NCBI RefSeq assembly: GCF_008693385.1
Contig: NZ_CP044065.1
Location: forward strand, 3,591,001 to 3,655,000
Direction of reading: 5' to 3'
Length of the DNA: 64,000 nt
Source of the DNA: Cupriavidus pauculus
GTDB lineage: Bacteria > Pseudomonadota > Gammaproteobacteria > Burkholderiales > Burkholderiaceae
This document shows, in pieces, positions 27,557-36,793 of this stretch; position 1 is the first letter of the stretch, and the number at the start of each line of letters is the position of its first letter. Both the position numbers and the translations under genes were made by a program. A model generated the notes under the pieces. The model was not told the origin of the DNA, made no database searches, and was given only the letters and a program-made list of their open reading frames with translations.

Positions 27557-27669
27557 CGAACGGTAACAAGGGTTACAGCGCCTTGACCCTGTATTACCAA
27601 ACGTGGCCGTATAACGTTCTTGAAGGCGAGGGCATCACAACAAGCCCGCCTGCCCCCAAGGACGAAAAC

Positions 27670-27897
27670 ATGAAAGCGATACTGACTGGATTGGCTGTGA
27701 CTGGCGCCGCGCTGCTGATGACGGGATGCGCGGTCTATCCCACGCCCGGTGGCCCGGTCGTGCAACCCGCGGTGGCCGTGGCACCGGCACCGGTCTACTA
27801 CGGCCCGCCGGCGGCGGTCGTGGTGGCACCGCGGCCGTATTACTACGGCGGCTATGGTCATGGCTACTACGGGCGCCGTTACTACCGCGGCTGGTAA
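27670..27897 (+). CDS. Small Tyr/Gly-rich lipoprotein
   Basis: A 75-residue lipoprotein. The signal is MKAILTGLAVTGAALLMTGC with the lipobox MTGC (residues 17-20). The mature part is Pro/Ala/Val-rich, then ends in a Tyr/Gly/His/Arg-rich tail (PYYYGGYGHGYYGRRYYRGW). Proteins of this look are widespread, poorly characterised envelope lipoproteins. It is a single gene 113 bp downstream of amaB and tail to tail with ubiX. Confidence 0.75.
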   Translation: MKAILTGLAVTGAALLMTGCAVYPTPGGPVVQPAVAVAPAPVYYGPPAAVVVAPRPYYYGGYGHGYYGRRYYRGW

Positions 27898-27917
27898 GCG
27901 CGGCTGTCGCGCAGCGC

Positions 27918-28523
27918 TCAGGCGTCGCCGGACGTCGCCGGGTTGAGGCCGCCCCAGCCCGGCGCGAGCGTCTCGCCGACGTGATGCAGATCGACGAGGT
28001 CGAGCACGCGGCCCACCGTGTGGTCGACCATCTCGTCGAGCGTGCGCGGCTTCTGGTAGAAGCCCGGCACCGGCGGGAAGACGATGCCTCCCATTTCCGT
28101 GACCGCGGTCATATTGCGCAGGTGCGCGAGATTGAGCGGGGTTTCCCGAACCATCAGCACGAGCTTGCGCCGCTCCTTGAGCGTGACATCGGCAGCGCGC
28201 GTGATCAGGTTGTCGGACAGGCCATGCGCCACGGCAGCGAGCGTGCGCATCGAGCAGGGGGCCACGACCATGGCATGCGCGCGGAACGAACCGCTCGCGA
28301 TGGTCGCGCCAATGTCGCGCACGTTGTGCACGACGTCGGCCAGCGCTTCCACTTCCGCGCGGCCGATCTCGAGTTCGTGCTGCAGGTTCATGACGCCCGC
28401 GGGCGAGATCAGCAGATGCGTTTCCACATCCGCCACATCCTTCAGAACCTGTAGCAGCCGGACGCCGTAGATGGCGCCGGTGGCGCCCGTGATGGCGACG
28501 ATCAGACGTTGCGGCACGGGCAT
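27918..28523 (-). CDS. ubiX: Flavin prenyltransferase UbiX
   Basis: A 201-residue flavoprotein. The N-terminus [22 protein letters not shown] is the FMN-binding UbiX/Pad1 entry, and [22 protein letters not shown] plus the C-terminal [25 protein letters not shown] are family blocks. UbiX makes prenylated FMN for the UbiD decarboxylase in ubiquinone synthesis and for related decarboxylases. It is the last gene of the hemA-prfA-prmC-grxD-ubiX cluster and lies 7 bp downstream of grxD. Confidence 0.95.
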   Translation of the reverse strand: MPVPQRLIVAITGATGAIYGVRLLQVLKDVADVETHLLISPAGVMNLQHELEIGRAEVEALADVVHNVRDIGATIASGSFRAHAMVVAPCSMRTLAAVAHGLSDNLITRAADVTLKERRKLVLMVRETPLNLAHLRNMTAVTEMGGIVFPPVPGFYQKPRTLDEMVDHTVGRVLDLVDLHHVGETLAPGWGGLNPATSGDA

Positions 28524-28530
28524 GCGCGCA

Positions 28531-28842
28531 TCAACCCTTGAGCAGGGTCTGCATTTCGCCGTTCTGGTACATCTCCATCATGATGTCCGAGCCGCCGATG
28601 AACTCGCCGTTCACGTAGAGCTGCGGGATGGTGGGCCAGTTCGAGTAGGTCTTGATGCCCTGGCGGATGCCGTCGTCCTCGAGCACGTTGACCGTGGTCG
28701 GGGCATCGACGCCGCAGGCCTTCAGGATCTGGATGGCGCGGCCGGAGAAACCGCACATCGGAAATTGCGCGGTGCCCTTCATGAACAGCACGACGGGGCT
28801 GCCCTTTACGATCTGGTCGATCTGTTGCTGTACGTCACTCAT
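28531..28842 (-). CDS. grxD: Monothiol glutaredoxin GrxD (Grx4)
   Basis: A 103-residue monothiol glutaredoxin with the CGFS active site (residues 30-33) inside [19 protein letters not shown], the [15 protein letters not shown] segment and the glutathione-contact region [19 protein letters not shown]. Such proteins form [2Fe-2S] clusters with glutathione and hand them on or sense iron status. I start it at ATG 28842 (MSDVQQQ), the family N-terminus; an ATG eight codons upstream is possible. It lies in the cluster with prmC and ubiX. Confidence 0.95.
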   Translation of the reverse strand: MSDVQQQIDQIVKGSPVVLFMKGTAQFPMCGFSGRAIQILKACGVDAPTTVNVLEDDGIRQGIKTYSNWPTIPQLYVNGEFIGGSDIMMEMYQNGEMQTLLKG

Positions 28843-28906
28843 GATTTTGCCCGGAGGAATTGTCAAACTGCGATGAAGCGGATTTTACCGGAATCGCGGC
28901 TTTACT

Positions 28907-29761
28907 TCAGGCGGCGAGCCTGCCGCCCGTGCAGCGCTCGTGGCCACCGAGGTCGCGTGCGCTGAACACCTCGGCAAATCCGGCCCGTTCGAGCAGCGCG
29001 CGCGTGGCCGCGGCCTGATCGTAACCATGCTCCATGAGCAGCCAGCCGCCTGGCGCCAGCCGCGCGGCCGCGCCCGCGACGATGGCCGCGAGGTCGGACA
29101 GGCCGTCGCCATGGTCGGTCAGGGCGTCGATGGGTTCGAAGCGCAGGTCGCCCTCGGCAAGGTGCGGGTCGCCCGCCGCGATATAGGGCGGATTGCTGAC
29201 GATCAGGTCGAATCGCAGTGCCGGGTCGGTGCCGTCCGGCAGCGCGGCGTACCAGTCCGAAATCCGGAAATGCATGTTCGTGGCGCCCAGCGCCTGCGCG
29301 TTCCGCTGCGCCACCGCGAGCGCGCCTTCGGAAATATCGGTCGCCCAGACCTCGGCATCGGGCCGTTCGCAGGCGATGGTCACGGCCAGCGCGCCCGAGC
29401 CGGTGCCCAGGTCGAGCACACGCGGCGATTCCAGCGGCTCCAGCCGCGCAAGCACGGCTTCCACGGCAATTTCGGTATCGGGGCGGGGAATGAGGACATC
29501 GGGGGTGACGTGGAACGTCCGCCCGTAGAATTCGCGCTCGCCGAGCAGATAGGCCATCGGCTCGCCGGCGAGCCGCCGCGCCAGCAGCGTGGACAGTGCC
29601 TCGTGCTGGGCGGCGGTCAGGTGGTCACTGTCGCGCGTGATCAACTGCGTGCGCGACAGCCCCGTCACGTGCGTCAACAGCATGCGCGCCTCGAGCGTCG
29701 GCAGGCCGGCCATGGCGGCTAGCGTCTGCGCTTCTCGCAAGGTCGGCGGGCATGCGGTCAT
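28907..29761 (-). CDS. prmC: Release factor glutamine methyltransferase PrmC
   Basis: A 284-residue SAM-dependent methyltransferase. It has SAM motif I VLDLGTGSG (115-123) and the catalytic NPPY (190-193), with the N-terminal helical domain that recognises release factors. It methylates the Gln of the GGQ motif in RF1 and RF2, and prfA lies upstream in the same cluster. Its ATG overlaps the stop of the upstream Ala-rich lipoprotein by a single base (TAATG), which implies coupled translation. Confidence 0.95.
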   Translation of the reverse strand: MTACPPTLREAQTLAAMAGLPTLEARMLLTHVTGLSRTQLITRDSDHLTAAQHEALSTLLARRLAGEPMAYLLGEREFYGRTFHVTPDVLIPRPDTEIAVEAVLARLEPLESPRVLDLGTGSGALAVTIACERPDAEVWATDISEGALAVAQRNAQALGATNMHFRISDWYAALPDGTDPALRFDLIVSNPPYIAAGDPHLAEGDLRFEPIDALTDHGDGLSDLAAIVAGAAARLAPGGWLLMEHGYDQAAATRALLERAGFAEVFSARDLGGHERCTGGRLAA

Positions 29762-30084
29762 TACTTGTTGACGGCGTCCTTCGCCTTGTCGGCGGTGGTG
29801 TTCACCGCGTCGCGCGCGGCATCCTTGGCGTTGGCCATCGCGGAACCCGCGTCGACTTTGGCCTTCTCGGCCGCGGCGGAAACGTCCGATGCGACGCCGC
29901 TGGCAGCGGCCTTCGCGGCGTCGGCGGCGTTGGCGGCGGCAGCCGCCGCATCGCTGGCCGCGGCCTTGGCGGACTCGGCAGCGTTCTGCATGGCCGTGTC
30001 CGCACTCGTGTTGGCGGCTTCGTCCTTCTTGCCGCAGGCGGCGAGGGCGGTCGTGATCATCAGCAGCGCGAGCAGTTTCTTCAT
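29761..30084 (-). CDS. Ala-rich helical lipoprotein between prfA and prmC
   Basis: A 107-residue protein starting MKKLLALLMITTALAACGKKDE: a signal with the lipobox LAAC (residues 14-17). The mature part is almost entirely Ala, Lys, Asp and Glu in repeating patterns (SAKAAASDAAAAAANAADAA), which would form one long amphipathic helix. It resembles small Ala-rich envelope lipoproteins. The 1-bp overlap with prmC puts it in the prfA-prmC operon, so it may be co-transcribed with the termination factors. No function is known. Confidence 0.75.
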   Translation of the reverse strand: MKKLLALLMITTALAACGKKDEAANTSADTAMQNAAESAKAAASDAAAAAANAADAAKAAASGVASDVSAAAEKAKVDAGSAMANAKDAARDAVNTTADKAKDAVNK

Positions 30085-30275
30085 GATTTCATCCTTGTGT
30101 CTGATTTTCGGAGTCGACATCTGCCGGGCCATGCGTACGCCTCACCATGTCTCCGATCGTCCGGTATCTGACCATTCAGAATATGTGACGAGGAGGCGGC
30201 CCGGTCGAAAACGATTATAGACACCGCGTTTTACGCAACCAGTGCTGTTTCAAGCATTTACAAGAGATACAAAGA

Positions 30276-31358
30276 TTACGCGTCGTCGCCCAGGGCGGCC
30301 AATTGGTCGGCCTGATGCTCGGCCGAGAGGGCCGCGATCAGCTCCTCCATGTCGCCGTCCATGATCATGTCGATCTTGTAGAGCGTGAGGTTGATCCGAT
30401 GGTCCGTCACGCGGCCCTGCGGAAAGTTGTACGTGCGGATGCGGTCGCTGCGATCGCCGGAGCCGATCAGGTTGCGGCGCGTGTTCGCTTCCTTGGCCTG
30501 CGCGGCGCGCAGTTGCATGTCCTTGATCCGCGCGGCCAGGACCTTCATCGCCTTTTCCTTGTTGCGATGCTGGCTACGGTCGTCCTGGCACTCGACGACG
30601 ATGCCGGTCGGCAGGTGGGTCAGGCGCACCGCGGAATCGGTCTTGTTGATGTGCTGGCCGCCCGCGCCCGAGGCGCGGAACGTGTCCACGCGCAGGTCGG
30701 ACGGATTGATCTCGACCTCGCCCACCTCGTCGGCTTCCGGCATCACGGCGACCGTGCACGCCGACGTATGGATGCGGCCCTGCGCTTCCGTCGCCGGCAC
30801 GCGCTGGACGCGATGGCCGCCGGACTCGAACTTGAGCCGCGAGAACGCGGCCGCGCCCGCGATGCGGACGATGACTTCCTTGTAGCCGCCGAGATCCGAG
30901 GGCGACTCGCTCATCACTTCCACCTGCCAGCGCTGGCGTTCGGCAAAGCGCGTGTACATGCGCAGGAGGTCGGCCGCGAACAGCGCGCTTTCCTCGCCGC
31001 CGGTACCCGCGCGGATTTCCAGCAGCAGGTTGCGGTCGTCGTTGGGATCCTTCGGCAGCAGCAGCGTCTGCAGGCTCTTCTCGAGCGCCTCCAGCCGGTC
31101 TCGCGCGGCGCCGATCTCGTCGGCTGCGAAGTCCTTCATCTCGGGGTCGGACAGCAGCGCCTGCGCCGTCGCCAGATCGTCCTGCGCCTGCCGGTACTGC
31201 CCGTATTGCTCGGCCACCGGCGACAGCTCCGCATGCTCGCGCGAGAGCTTGCGGTACTGGTCGATATTGGCGGTGGCATCCTCGCGCGCGAGCAGTGCGT
31301 TGACTTCGTCGAGCCGCTCGGCCAGTTGGTCGAGCTTGTTGAGCATGCTGGGTTTCAT
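30276..31358 (-). CDS. prfA: Peptide chain release factor 1
   Basis: A 360-residue class-I release factor. It has the PAT motif ([18 protein letters not shown]) that reads UAG and UAA, and the GGQ motif in [16 protein letters not shown] that triggers peptide release at the ribosomal A site; PrmC, coded downstream, methylates its Gln. The length equals E. coli RF1. It lies 156 bp downstream of hemA on the same strand and begins the prfA-prmC part of the cluster. Confidence 0.97.
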   Translation of the reverse strand: MKPSMLNKLDQLAERLDEVNALLAREDATANIDQYRKLSREHAELSPVAEQYGQYRQAQDDLATAQALLSDPEMKDFAADEIGAARDRLEALEKSLQTLLLPKDPNDDRNLLLEIRAGTGGEESALFAADLLRMYTRFAERQRWQVEVMSESPSDLGGYKEVIVRIAGAAAFSRLKFESGGHRVQRVPATEAQGRIHTSACTVAVMPEADEVGEVEINPSDLRVDTFRASGAGGQHINKTDSAVRLTHLPTGIVVECQDDRSQHRNKEKAMKVLAARIKDMQLRAAQAKEANTRRNLIGSGDRSDRIRTYNFPQGRVTDHRINLTLYKIDMIMDGDMEELIAALSAEHQADQLAALGDDA

Positions 31359-31514
31359 GGGCGGGGCCTATCGGAATCGCGGTAGCGTCGCGGCGTGGCG
31401 AGGCGAAGCGGATATGTTCTGGGGGCGTTGCCGTCAAAGTCTGGCGGTCGCGACTGGCTTGGGCTCGCTGGGGCGAGGGCGGCCGGCATGCGGCGGCCGA
31501 TGGGAGCAGCGGGG

Positions 31515-32819
31515 CTACCGCTCGGAGTGGCTGCTGTGGCGGAACAGACCGGGTACGAGGCGCAGCAGCGCTTCGCGGTCATCGCCCTGGGTGTGGTTGA
31601 GCGCGTGCGTCGGGCCGTGCAGGAACTTGCGCGTGAGCGCGCCGGAAAGCGCCTCGAGCACGGCCTCGGGATCGTCGCCGCGCGCGAGCATCTTGCGCGC
31701 GCGTTCGAGCTCGGCCTGGCGCATCGATTCGCCCTGGGCCTGGATCTCGCGAATCACCGGCACGACGCTGCGCGTCTCCAGCCAGTGCATGAAGTTCTGC
31801 ACGCGCGTCTCGATGATCGCCTCGGCCTGCGCCACGGCGGCCTGCCGCATGGCATTGCCTTCGCGAACGATCGCGCCGAGGTCGTCGACGGTGTACAGGA
31901 ACACGTCGTTCAGGCGCGCGACTTCGGGTTCCACGTCGCGCGGCACGGCCAGATCGACCATCATGATCGGGCGATGCTTGCGTCGCTTGACCGCGCGTTC
32001 CACGGCGCCAAGGCCGATGATCGGCAGCGAGCTCGCCGTGCAGGACACGACGATATCGAATTCATGGAGGCGGTCGCCGAGTTCCGACAGGCGAATCGCC
32101 TGCGTCGTCAGGCCCTGCTCGGCCAGTTGTTCGGCCAGCTTCTCGCCGCGTTCGACGGTACGGTTGGCCACGACGATCTGGCGCGGCATCTGCGCGGCAA
32201 AGTGCGTCGCGCACAATTCGATCATCTCGCCCGCGCCGATGAACAGCACGCGCTGCGTGGACACCGATTCGAAAATCCGCTGGGCAAGACGGACCGCCGC
32301 GGCGGCCATCGATACCGAATGCGCGCCGATCTCGGTCTGGCCACGGACTTCCTTGGCCACCGCGAACGTGCGCTGGAATAGCTGATTCAGGTACGTGCCG
32401 AGCGCGCCGGCTTCCCCCGCCGTCCGCACCGCATCCTTGAGCTGGCCAAGGATCTGCGTCTCGCCGAGCACCATCGAATCCAGGCCGCTGGCCACGCGGA
32501 ACGCATGGCGCACGGCTTCCGACTGCGGCAGCGCGTACAGATGCGGCGCCAGATCGCCAGCGGGCACGTTGTGATGCTGGGCCAGCCAGCGCAGCGTGTG
32601 CTCGAAACCTTCCGCGCCGGGCTTCAGGACGTCCGTGGCGCAGTAGATTTCCGTGCGGTTGCAGGTGGAAAGGATGGCGGCTTCGGTACCGCTGCGGCCC
32701 GCGAGATGCGTGCGCAGCGCCCCGAGGGCGGGTTTGATCTGCTCGAGCGGAAACGCCACCCGTTCTCTGAGCGAGACAGGTGCCGTCGTGTGATTGATGC
32801 CGATCGCGAGCAGTTGCAT
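31515..32819 (-). CDS. hemA: Glutamyl-tRNA reductase HemA
   Basis: A 434-residue enzyme that reduces glutamyl-tRNA to glutamate-1-semialdehyde, the first committed step of C5 tetrapyrrole synthesis. The catalytic Cys53 lies in [11 protein letters not shown], followed by [17 protein letters not shown] and the NADPH domain [10 protein letters not shown]. The C-terminal dimerisation helices run to the end. Start ATG 32819 ([14 protein letters not shown]) is the family N-terminus. It is divergent from the small membrane gene at 32983 across a 163-bp promoter region. Confidence 0.96.
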   Translation of the reverse strand: MQLLAIGINHTTAPVSLRERVAFPLEQIKPALGALRTHLAGRSGTEAAILSTCNRTEIYCATDVLKPGAEGFEHTLRWLAQHHNVPAGDLAPHLYALPQSEAVRHAFRVASGLDSMVLGETQILGQLKDAVRTAGEAGALGTYLNQLFQRTFAVAKEVRGQTEIGAHSVSMAAAAVRLAQRIFESVSTQRVLFIGAGEMIELCATHFAAQMPRQIVVANRTVERGEKLAEQLAEQGLTTQAIRLSELGDRLHEFDIVVSCTASSLPIIGLGAVERAVKRRKHRPIMMVDLAVPRDVEPEVARLNDVFLYTVDDLGAIVREGNAMRQAAVAQAEAIIETRVQNFMHWLETRSVVPVIREIQAQGESMRQAELERARKMLARGDDPEAVLEALSGALTRKFLHGPTHALNHTQGDDREALLRLVPGLFRHSSHSER

Positions 32820-32982
32820 TTGTGGGGAAAGTCGTGCTTGCCGGGACGTGGCCGGAGCGCTGGTCATTATACGCCCCGGCGCAAGTCTTGCAGGGCTCAG
32901 CTGCAATCCGCGATATATGCAGTATCGTATGGGCACGGCACAGGTTGTGGCGTTTTAGACACAGTTGGACGCGGGAGGCGCG

Positions 32983-33243
32983 ATGTTTGGCATGTTGGTG
33001 GTGGGCGCACTGGTGGGATTCGTGGCCCGGATGACACATCCGGCGGGCCGGGTGGTCAGCCTGATCGCCGCGCCCGTACTGGGCGCCGCCGGCGCGCTGC
33101 TGGCGTTCTATGGCGGCCGCGCGCTCCATCTCTTTACCGACGGGCAACTGATGGGGTGGGGGGCCGCCATCCTCGGCGCGGCGCTGGTGGTGGCGCTGTG
33201 GGGGCTCGTTCGCCCGCGCACGGCCACCAGGCGCGCGCGGTAA
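32983..33243 (+). CDS. Small hydrophobic membrane protein
   Basis: An 86-residue protein with GGGAGG as ribosome-binding site. It has three hydrophobic stretches (MLVVGALVGFVAR, VSLIAAPVLGAAGALLAFYGG, WGAAILGAALVVALWGLV) separated by short loops and ends RPRTATRRAR, so it is a multi-pass inner-membrane protein. It resembles GlsB/YeaQ-type small proteins in size and glycine-rich helices, but this is only a resemblance. Its stop codon lies within the first copy of a 30-bp tandem repeat. Confidence 0.7.
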   Translation: MFGMLVVGALVGFVARMTHPAGRVVSLIAAPVLGAAGALLAFYGGRALHLFTDGQLMGWGAAILGAALVVALWGLVRPRTATRRAR

Positions 33244-33289
33244 TGAGCGTTAAGGCGCGTGAAGGCGCGGTAATGAGCGTTAAGGCGCG
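33235..33289. repeat. Near-perfect 30-bp tandem duplication
   Basis: The 25-bp sequence beginning GCGCGGTAATGAGCGTTAAG occurs at 33235-33259 and again, identical, at 33265-33289, a 30-bp period with a short intervening GTGAAG-type spacer. It contains the stop codon of the small membrane gene and lies just before the end of the convergent acyltransferase gene, so it is 3' untranslated sequence on both sides. Confidence 0.8.
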
Positions 33290-33299
33290 CTAACGGGCC

Positions 33300-34646
33300 C
33301 TAAGGCACGCTGATCGGTGGCGGACAGGCCTGCAGCGCCACCTCCAGCGTCGCCTTGACCGCTTCCAGCCAGCCCGCCGCCTCCGGCGTGGCCGAAGTCA
33401 GCGACAGATGCAGGCTGCCATCGACCGTCGCGGCGCCGAGCATATGGTCGCCAACGTCCCCGGTCTGCACGAACGGACCCCATAGCGCCGTCATCCGGTA
33501 GGGGCCGATACGCGCGCCAAACCTCAGCGGACCCAGATTCGACACGATCAGGTCGCGCGAATATGCGTTTGAATGTGCGCCTGAATGTGCGCCTGAATGT
33601 GCGCCTGAATGTGCGATGCGGCGTGCCTGGAGGGCGCCCGCCGCGTCGAGTCCATCGGCGAGCTGGCCCCGCAGATCGCGTGTCTCCAGCCTGACCGAGG
33701 CGCGCGTGCCGGGCACGTCGGTCATGTGCAGGATATGGCGGGCCATGTCCCAGAACCCGTGCCGCGCATGGGCATCGACGAGCGCGCGGCCCACCGTCAC
33801 GTACACCGCGCAATCCTCGTCGGTCCCGACCTGGCGCCGCAGATCGATCGGCGAGACCACCTTGACCGCCGCGTCCTGCCACGCGCGCATATACGCCCGG
33901 CCTGTCAGCAGCATCGCCGCGCACAGCGCGCCGTGCACCGTTGCGTGGGCCGCGCGCGCGCGGATGCGCAGCACCCCGGTGAGCGTGCGCGACAGCCGCA
34001 GGCGATGGACGACCGGTGTGGCGGCGTGAGGCGGCGCAGGGACTTCGGGCGAGATGGCGCGCGCTGGGGGCCGCACGGGCGGGTGGGCCGGTGGGTGGGT
34101 CGGCGGGCGGCCCACGGCGACGCCGAGCAACTGGTTGAGCGAAGGCGGCACGGGCAGCGGCGCGAGCGTCTGACCAGCGAGCGCGCGCAGCACGTCGCGG
34201 ATGCAGCCGGCCAGGCCGATGCCGTCGAAGATCGCGTGGCTGCCGGCGACGATCAGCAGCGAACGCGTGCCGTCGCTCCCGACGATCGCGCGCATCAGCG
34301 GCGCCCGGTCATGGTCGACCGGTTCGATCAGTTCCCGCGCGATTTCGCGATCGAGCCACTCGGCGTCGATGCCGTCTTCGTGCCATGGCGCGTCATCGGT
34401 GACATGGACGGGAATGGGCCGATCCTCGATCGAATCGAAATATGGAAAGGCGTACGGAAAGCCGTCCGGCATGGCGGGAATGCGTACCCGAAGCAGCGGA
34501 TGACGGTGCTGCAACGCGTCGAACGCGGCGCGCCACGCCTGCGGCGACGCGATGCCGTCGATCTCCGCGGCATAGACGATATGGTTGTTCGTACTGCGGC
34601 CCAGCAGCCAGTAGCAGTGCTCGTGGGTTCCAAGCGGACGGGGCAT
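33300..34646 (-). CDS. Condensation-fold acyltransferase (wax-synthase/PapA-like)
   Basis: A 448-residue protein of the BAHD/condensation superfamily. The catalytic HxxxDG is GSHAIFDGIG, with His137 and Asp141 when counted from ATG 34646; the N-terminal RPLGTHEHCYWLL and the later VVSPIDLRRQV match the wax-ester-synthase and phthiocerol-acyltransferase subfamilies. These enzymes transfer acyl groups from CoA or a carrier to alcohols or amines. The substrate is unknown and no carrier-protein or NRPS gene lies nearby. The start is uncertain: a GTG at 34712 would add 22 residues, but the similarity begins near the ATG chosen. Two in-frame repeats occur: a PTHPPAHPPVRPPAR linker (about 183-196) and five Ala-His-Ser-Gly-type units (about 343-362). 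Confidence 0.82.
   Translation of the reverse strand: MPRPLGTHEHCYWLLGRSTNNHIVYAAEIDGIASPQAWRAAFDALQHRHPLLRVRIPAMPDGFPYAFPYFDSIEDRPIPVHVTDDAPWHEDGIDAEWLDREIARELIEPVDHDRAPLMRAIVGSDGTRSLLIVAGSHAIFDGIGLAGCIRDVLRALAGQTLAPLPVPPSLNQLLGVAVGRPPTHPPAHPPVRPPARAISPEVPAPPHAATPVVHRLRLSRTLTGVLRIRARAAHATVHGALCAAMLLTGRAYMRAWQDAAVKVVSPIDLRRQVGTDEDCAVYVTVGRALVDAHARHGFWDMARHILHMTDVPGTRASVRLETRDLRGQLADGLDAAGALQARRIAHSGAHSGAHSGAHSNAYSRDLIVSNLGPLRFGARIGPYRMTALWGPFVQTGDVGDHMLGAATVDGSLHLSLTSATPEAAGWLEAVKATLEVALQACPPPISVP
33559..33618 (-). repeat. Five 12-bp tandem repeats inside the acyltransferase gene
   Basis: Five 12-bp units begin at 33559, 33571, 33583, 33595 and 33607. The middle three are identical on the plus strand (GAATGTGCGCCT), and the outer two differ by a few bases. 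On the coding strand they give Ala-His-Ser-Gly repeats in a loop of the protein. The repeat is in frame, so copy-number change would alter loop length without breaking the gene. Confidence 0.9.
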
Positions 34647-34832
34647 GGCCTGCAATATCCATCGTGGTAGACGGCGCCCAGCGTGCCATTGCCCGGCGTC
34701 GCCGCTGTTCACGAAGCCATGGTCTTGTCCGAATCACCGACGCGGATGCCCGCGGAGCCGTGCCCGTCGTCGCGGGCAGGCAACGAATTCTCTCCGGCGC
34801 TTGAGAAAGGCGTGCGGATCTCGCGCGAGCGT

Positions 34833-35612
34833 TTAATTCCGCGCCGGCTGCCGCGCGCGCAGAAAGCGCTCGAGCGCACCGGCCGAATAGTGGCTCGCCA
34901 CGTCCTTGAGGAATGCCGGGAAGTCGATATGCGCGCTGTCGTCGGCGCGGTCCGAGACCGTGCGCATGACCGCGTAGGGCACGCCGAACTCGTGGCACAC
35001 CTGTGCCAGCGCGGCGCCCTCCATCTCCACGGCCTGCAGCGCGGGCAGGCGTGAGCGCAACTCGCCCACGGCCGCCGGCGCGTTGATGAACTGGTCGCCG
35101 CTCGCGATCATGCCCACGTGCAGGCGCGGCTCGCTGACGCCGAAGCGCGCGCGCACTTCCTGCGGCACGGCGGTGGGCAGGTCTTCGCGCAGAAAGTCTT
35201 CCACGGCACGGCAAAGCTGCGCGGTCAGCGCGGCGTCGGCCGGGAACTCGGCGCGGTCCAGCAGCGGGACTTCGTGGCGCGCGAAGAACGGGCGCGCGTC
35301 GAGGTCGTGCTGGATCGTGCGGTCGGCCACGACGACATCGCCCACGCGCGTATCCGTACCGACACCGCCGGCGAGGCCCGTAAAGACGATCTCGTCCACC
35401 TTGAACTCGCGGATCAGTGTGACCGTCGTCGCGGCGGCCGCCACCTTGCCCATGCGCGCGAGCACGAGCACGACCGGATGGCCGTGCAGATGGCCGACGT
35501 GATAGTCGCGCATGCCGATCGTATGCACGGTGGCGCGGGCGTCCTCGTGCCGCATGGCGGCGATCAGGGCATCGACTTCGTCGTGGATGGCGGCGAGAAT
35601 TCCAAGAGTCAT
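34833..35612 (-). CDS. mtnN: 5'-methylthioadenosine/S-adenosylhomocysteine nucleosidase-family protein
   Basis: A 259-residue nucleoside phosphorylase-fold protein. It begins MTLGILAAIHDEVDALI, has the VFTGLAGGVG ribose-site segment, the ERxGAL-like MEGAALAQVCHEFGVPY block and the C-terminal RTVSDRADDSAHIDF with the catalytic Asp in the nucleosidase position. It would cleave MTA or SAH to adenine and the thiosugar, recycling by-products of SAM use and of quorum-signal synthesis. Start ATG 35612; the frame is open further up without similarity. A strong inverted repeat lies 26 bp upstream of this start. Confidence 0.88.
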   Translation of the reverse strand: MTLGILAAIHDEVDALIAAMRHEDARATVHTIGMRDYHVGHLHGHPVVLVLARMGKVAAAATTVTLIREFKVDEIVFTGLAGGVGTDTRVGDVVVADRTIQHDLDARPFFARHEVPLLDRAEFPADAALTAQLCRAVEDFLREDLPTAVPQEVRARFGVSEPRLHVGMIASGDQFINAPAAVGELRSRLPALQAVEMEGAALAQVCHEFGVPYAVMRTVSDRADDSAHIDFPAFLKDVASHYSAGALERFLRARQPARN

Positions 35613-35637
35613 GGCGGCGTGAAGGCGGGGGATCTGG

Positions 35638-35667
35638 CGCGAAGCATAACCGTACCGATGCTTCGCG
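35638..35667. promoter_or_regulatory. Perfect 10-bp inverted repeat between mtnN and the DUF2157 gene
   Basis: The arms CGCGAAGCAT and ATGCTTCGCG are exactly complementary and flank a 10-nt spacer. The site lies 26 bp upstream of the mtnN start and about 80 bp upstream of the DUF2157 start, in the only divergent region between them. It could be an operator for both genes or an RNA stem-loop in either leader. The binding protein is unknown. Confidence 0.5.
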
Positions 35668-35746
35668 GATACCGATTTTGACCTATCCGCACGGCCTGCT
35701 ACATTGCGGCCATGCCGACACATGTCAGGACAACGGAGATTGCCGG

Positions 35747-36793
35747 TTGGAAACCTTCTCGCATCGTCGCAACCTACAGCAGGCACTGGCAGACTGGCGC
35801 GCGCAAGGCCGGCTCGCCCCGCAGGACGTGGAGACGGTCTGGCGCACGTCCCTGCCCACACGCGCCGACTGGCATGACTGGCTCGACCGCGCGCTGCTGA
35901 TTCTGGGCGCCGCGCTGATTTGCGCTGGGGTCGTCGTGTTCTTCGCGTTCAACTGGGCCGCGCTCCACAAATTCGTGCGGTTCGGCCTGCTCGCGGCCGC
36001 GCTCACCGCGCTGGCGGGGTTTGCGATGTTTCGGCCCGCCGGCGATCTGCCAGGCCGCGCCGCGCTCGGCGCCGCGCAGATCCTGTCCGGCGTGCTGATG
36101 GCCGTCATCGGCCAGACCTACCAGACCGGCGCCGATGCGTGGCAACTGTTCGCATGGTGGGCGGCGCTCGCGGTGCCGTGGGCGCTGGCCGCGCGCGCCG
36201 CGCCGCACTGGTGGATCGTGCTCGTCGTCGGCAACGTAGCGCTGCTGCGGTATTGCAGCGTCAACCTCGGCGTGGGCGGCATGCTCGAGCTGCTGTTCTC
36301 GGCCGATCGCGCGGGCGGCACCATGCGCATCCTGCTGGCCGCCGCGGTGGCGCAACTCGCGCTCTGGTATCTGCTGGCCGCGCGCGCGGCGGGCTTTGGG
36401 TTCCGGGGCATGACGGGGCCGCGGCTGCTGGGGCTGCTGATTTGCGGCTATGCCGGATGGATCGGCCTGCTCGCGCTGATCGGCACCCGCCTCGATGAAC
36501 TTGAACCGTTGATGAACCTGCTGCTCGCGGGCGCCGCGCTGGCAGCATTGATCGGCTGGTTCCGCTGGCGCGACTTCGATATCGTCGTCCTCAGCTTCGC
36601 GTGCCTGACGGCGATCGGCGTGATCGTGACGGCAGTGGGGCGCTGGCTGATGGCGGTGACGAACGATATTGGCGGCTTTCTGCTGCTGACGCTGATCGTG
36701 GTGGGACTGGCTGCCTTCGCGGGCAGCTGGCTGATGTGCGCATGGCGCAGCCATGTCGCGGGCACCGACGCCGTGGTGGAGGGGGCCGCATGA
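35747..36793 (+). CDS. DUF2157 membrane protein
   Basis: A 348-residue protein beginning at TTG 35747 (METFSHRRNLQQAL), chosen because GGAGA lies eight bases upstream; an ATG 23 codons earlier has no such signal. The N-terminal DUF2157 helical domain (about 1-60, LADWRAQGRLAPQDV) is followed by about 10 hydrophobic segments (LLILGAALICAGVVVFFAFNW and others). It is the first gene of a three-gene operon with DUF4401 and GDYXXLXY proteins, each overlapping the next by 4 bp. This trio recurs in many proteobacteria and its function is unknown. Confidence 0.85.
   Translation: METFSHRRNLQQALADWRAQGRLAPQDVETVWRTSLPTRADWHDWLDRALLILGAALICAGVVVFFAFNWAALHKFVRFGLLAAALTALAGFAMFRPAGDLPGRAALGAAQILSGVLMAVIGQTYQTGADAWQLFAWWAALAVPWALAARAAPHWWIVLVVGNVALLRYCSVNLGVGGMLELLFSADRAGGTMRILLAAAVAQLALWYLLAARAAGFGFRGMTGPRLLGLLICGYAGWIGLLALIGTRLDELEPLMNLLLAGAALAALIGWFRWRDFDIVVLSFACLTAIGVIVTAVGRWLMAVTNDIGGFLLLTLIVVGLAAFAGSWLMCAWRSHVAGTDAVVEGAA

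Noticed and set aside
31359..31514. Possible small gene between hemA and prfA
   Set aside because: The open frames here lack a ribosome-binding site and read as Arg/Pro/Ala-rich antisense-like sequence.
33559..33618. Tandem 12-bp repeats as CRISPR or iterons
   Set aside because: Units are contiguous without spacers, in frame within a coding gene, so they are a protein-coding repeat.
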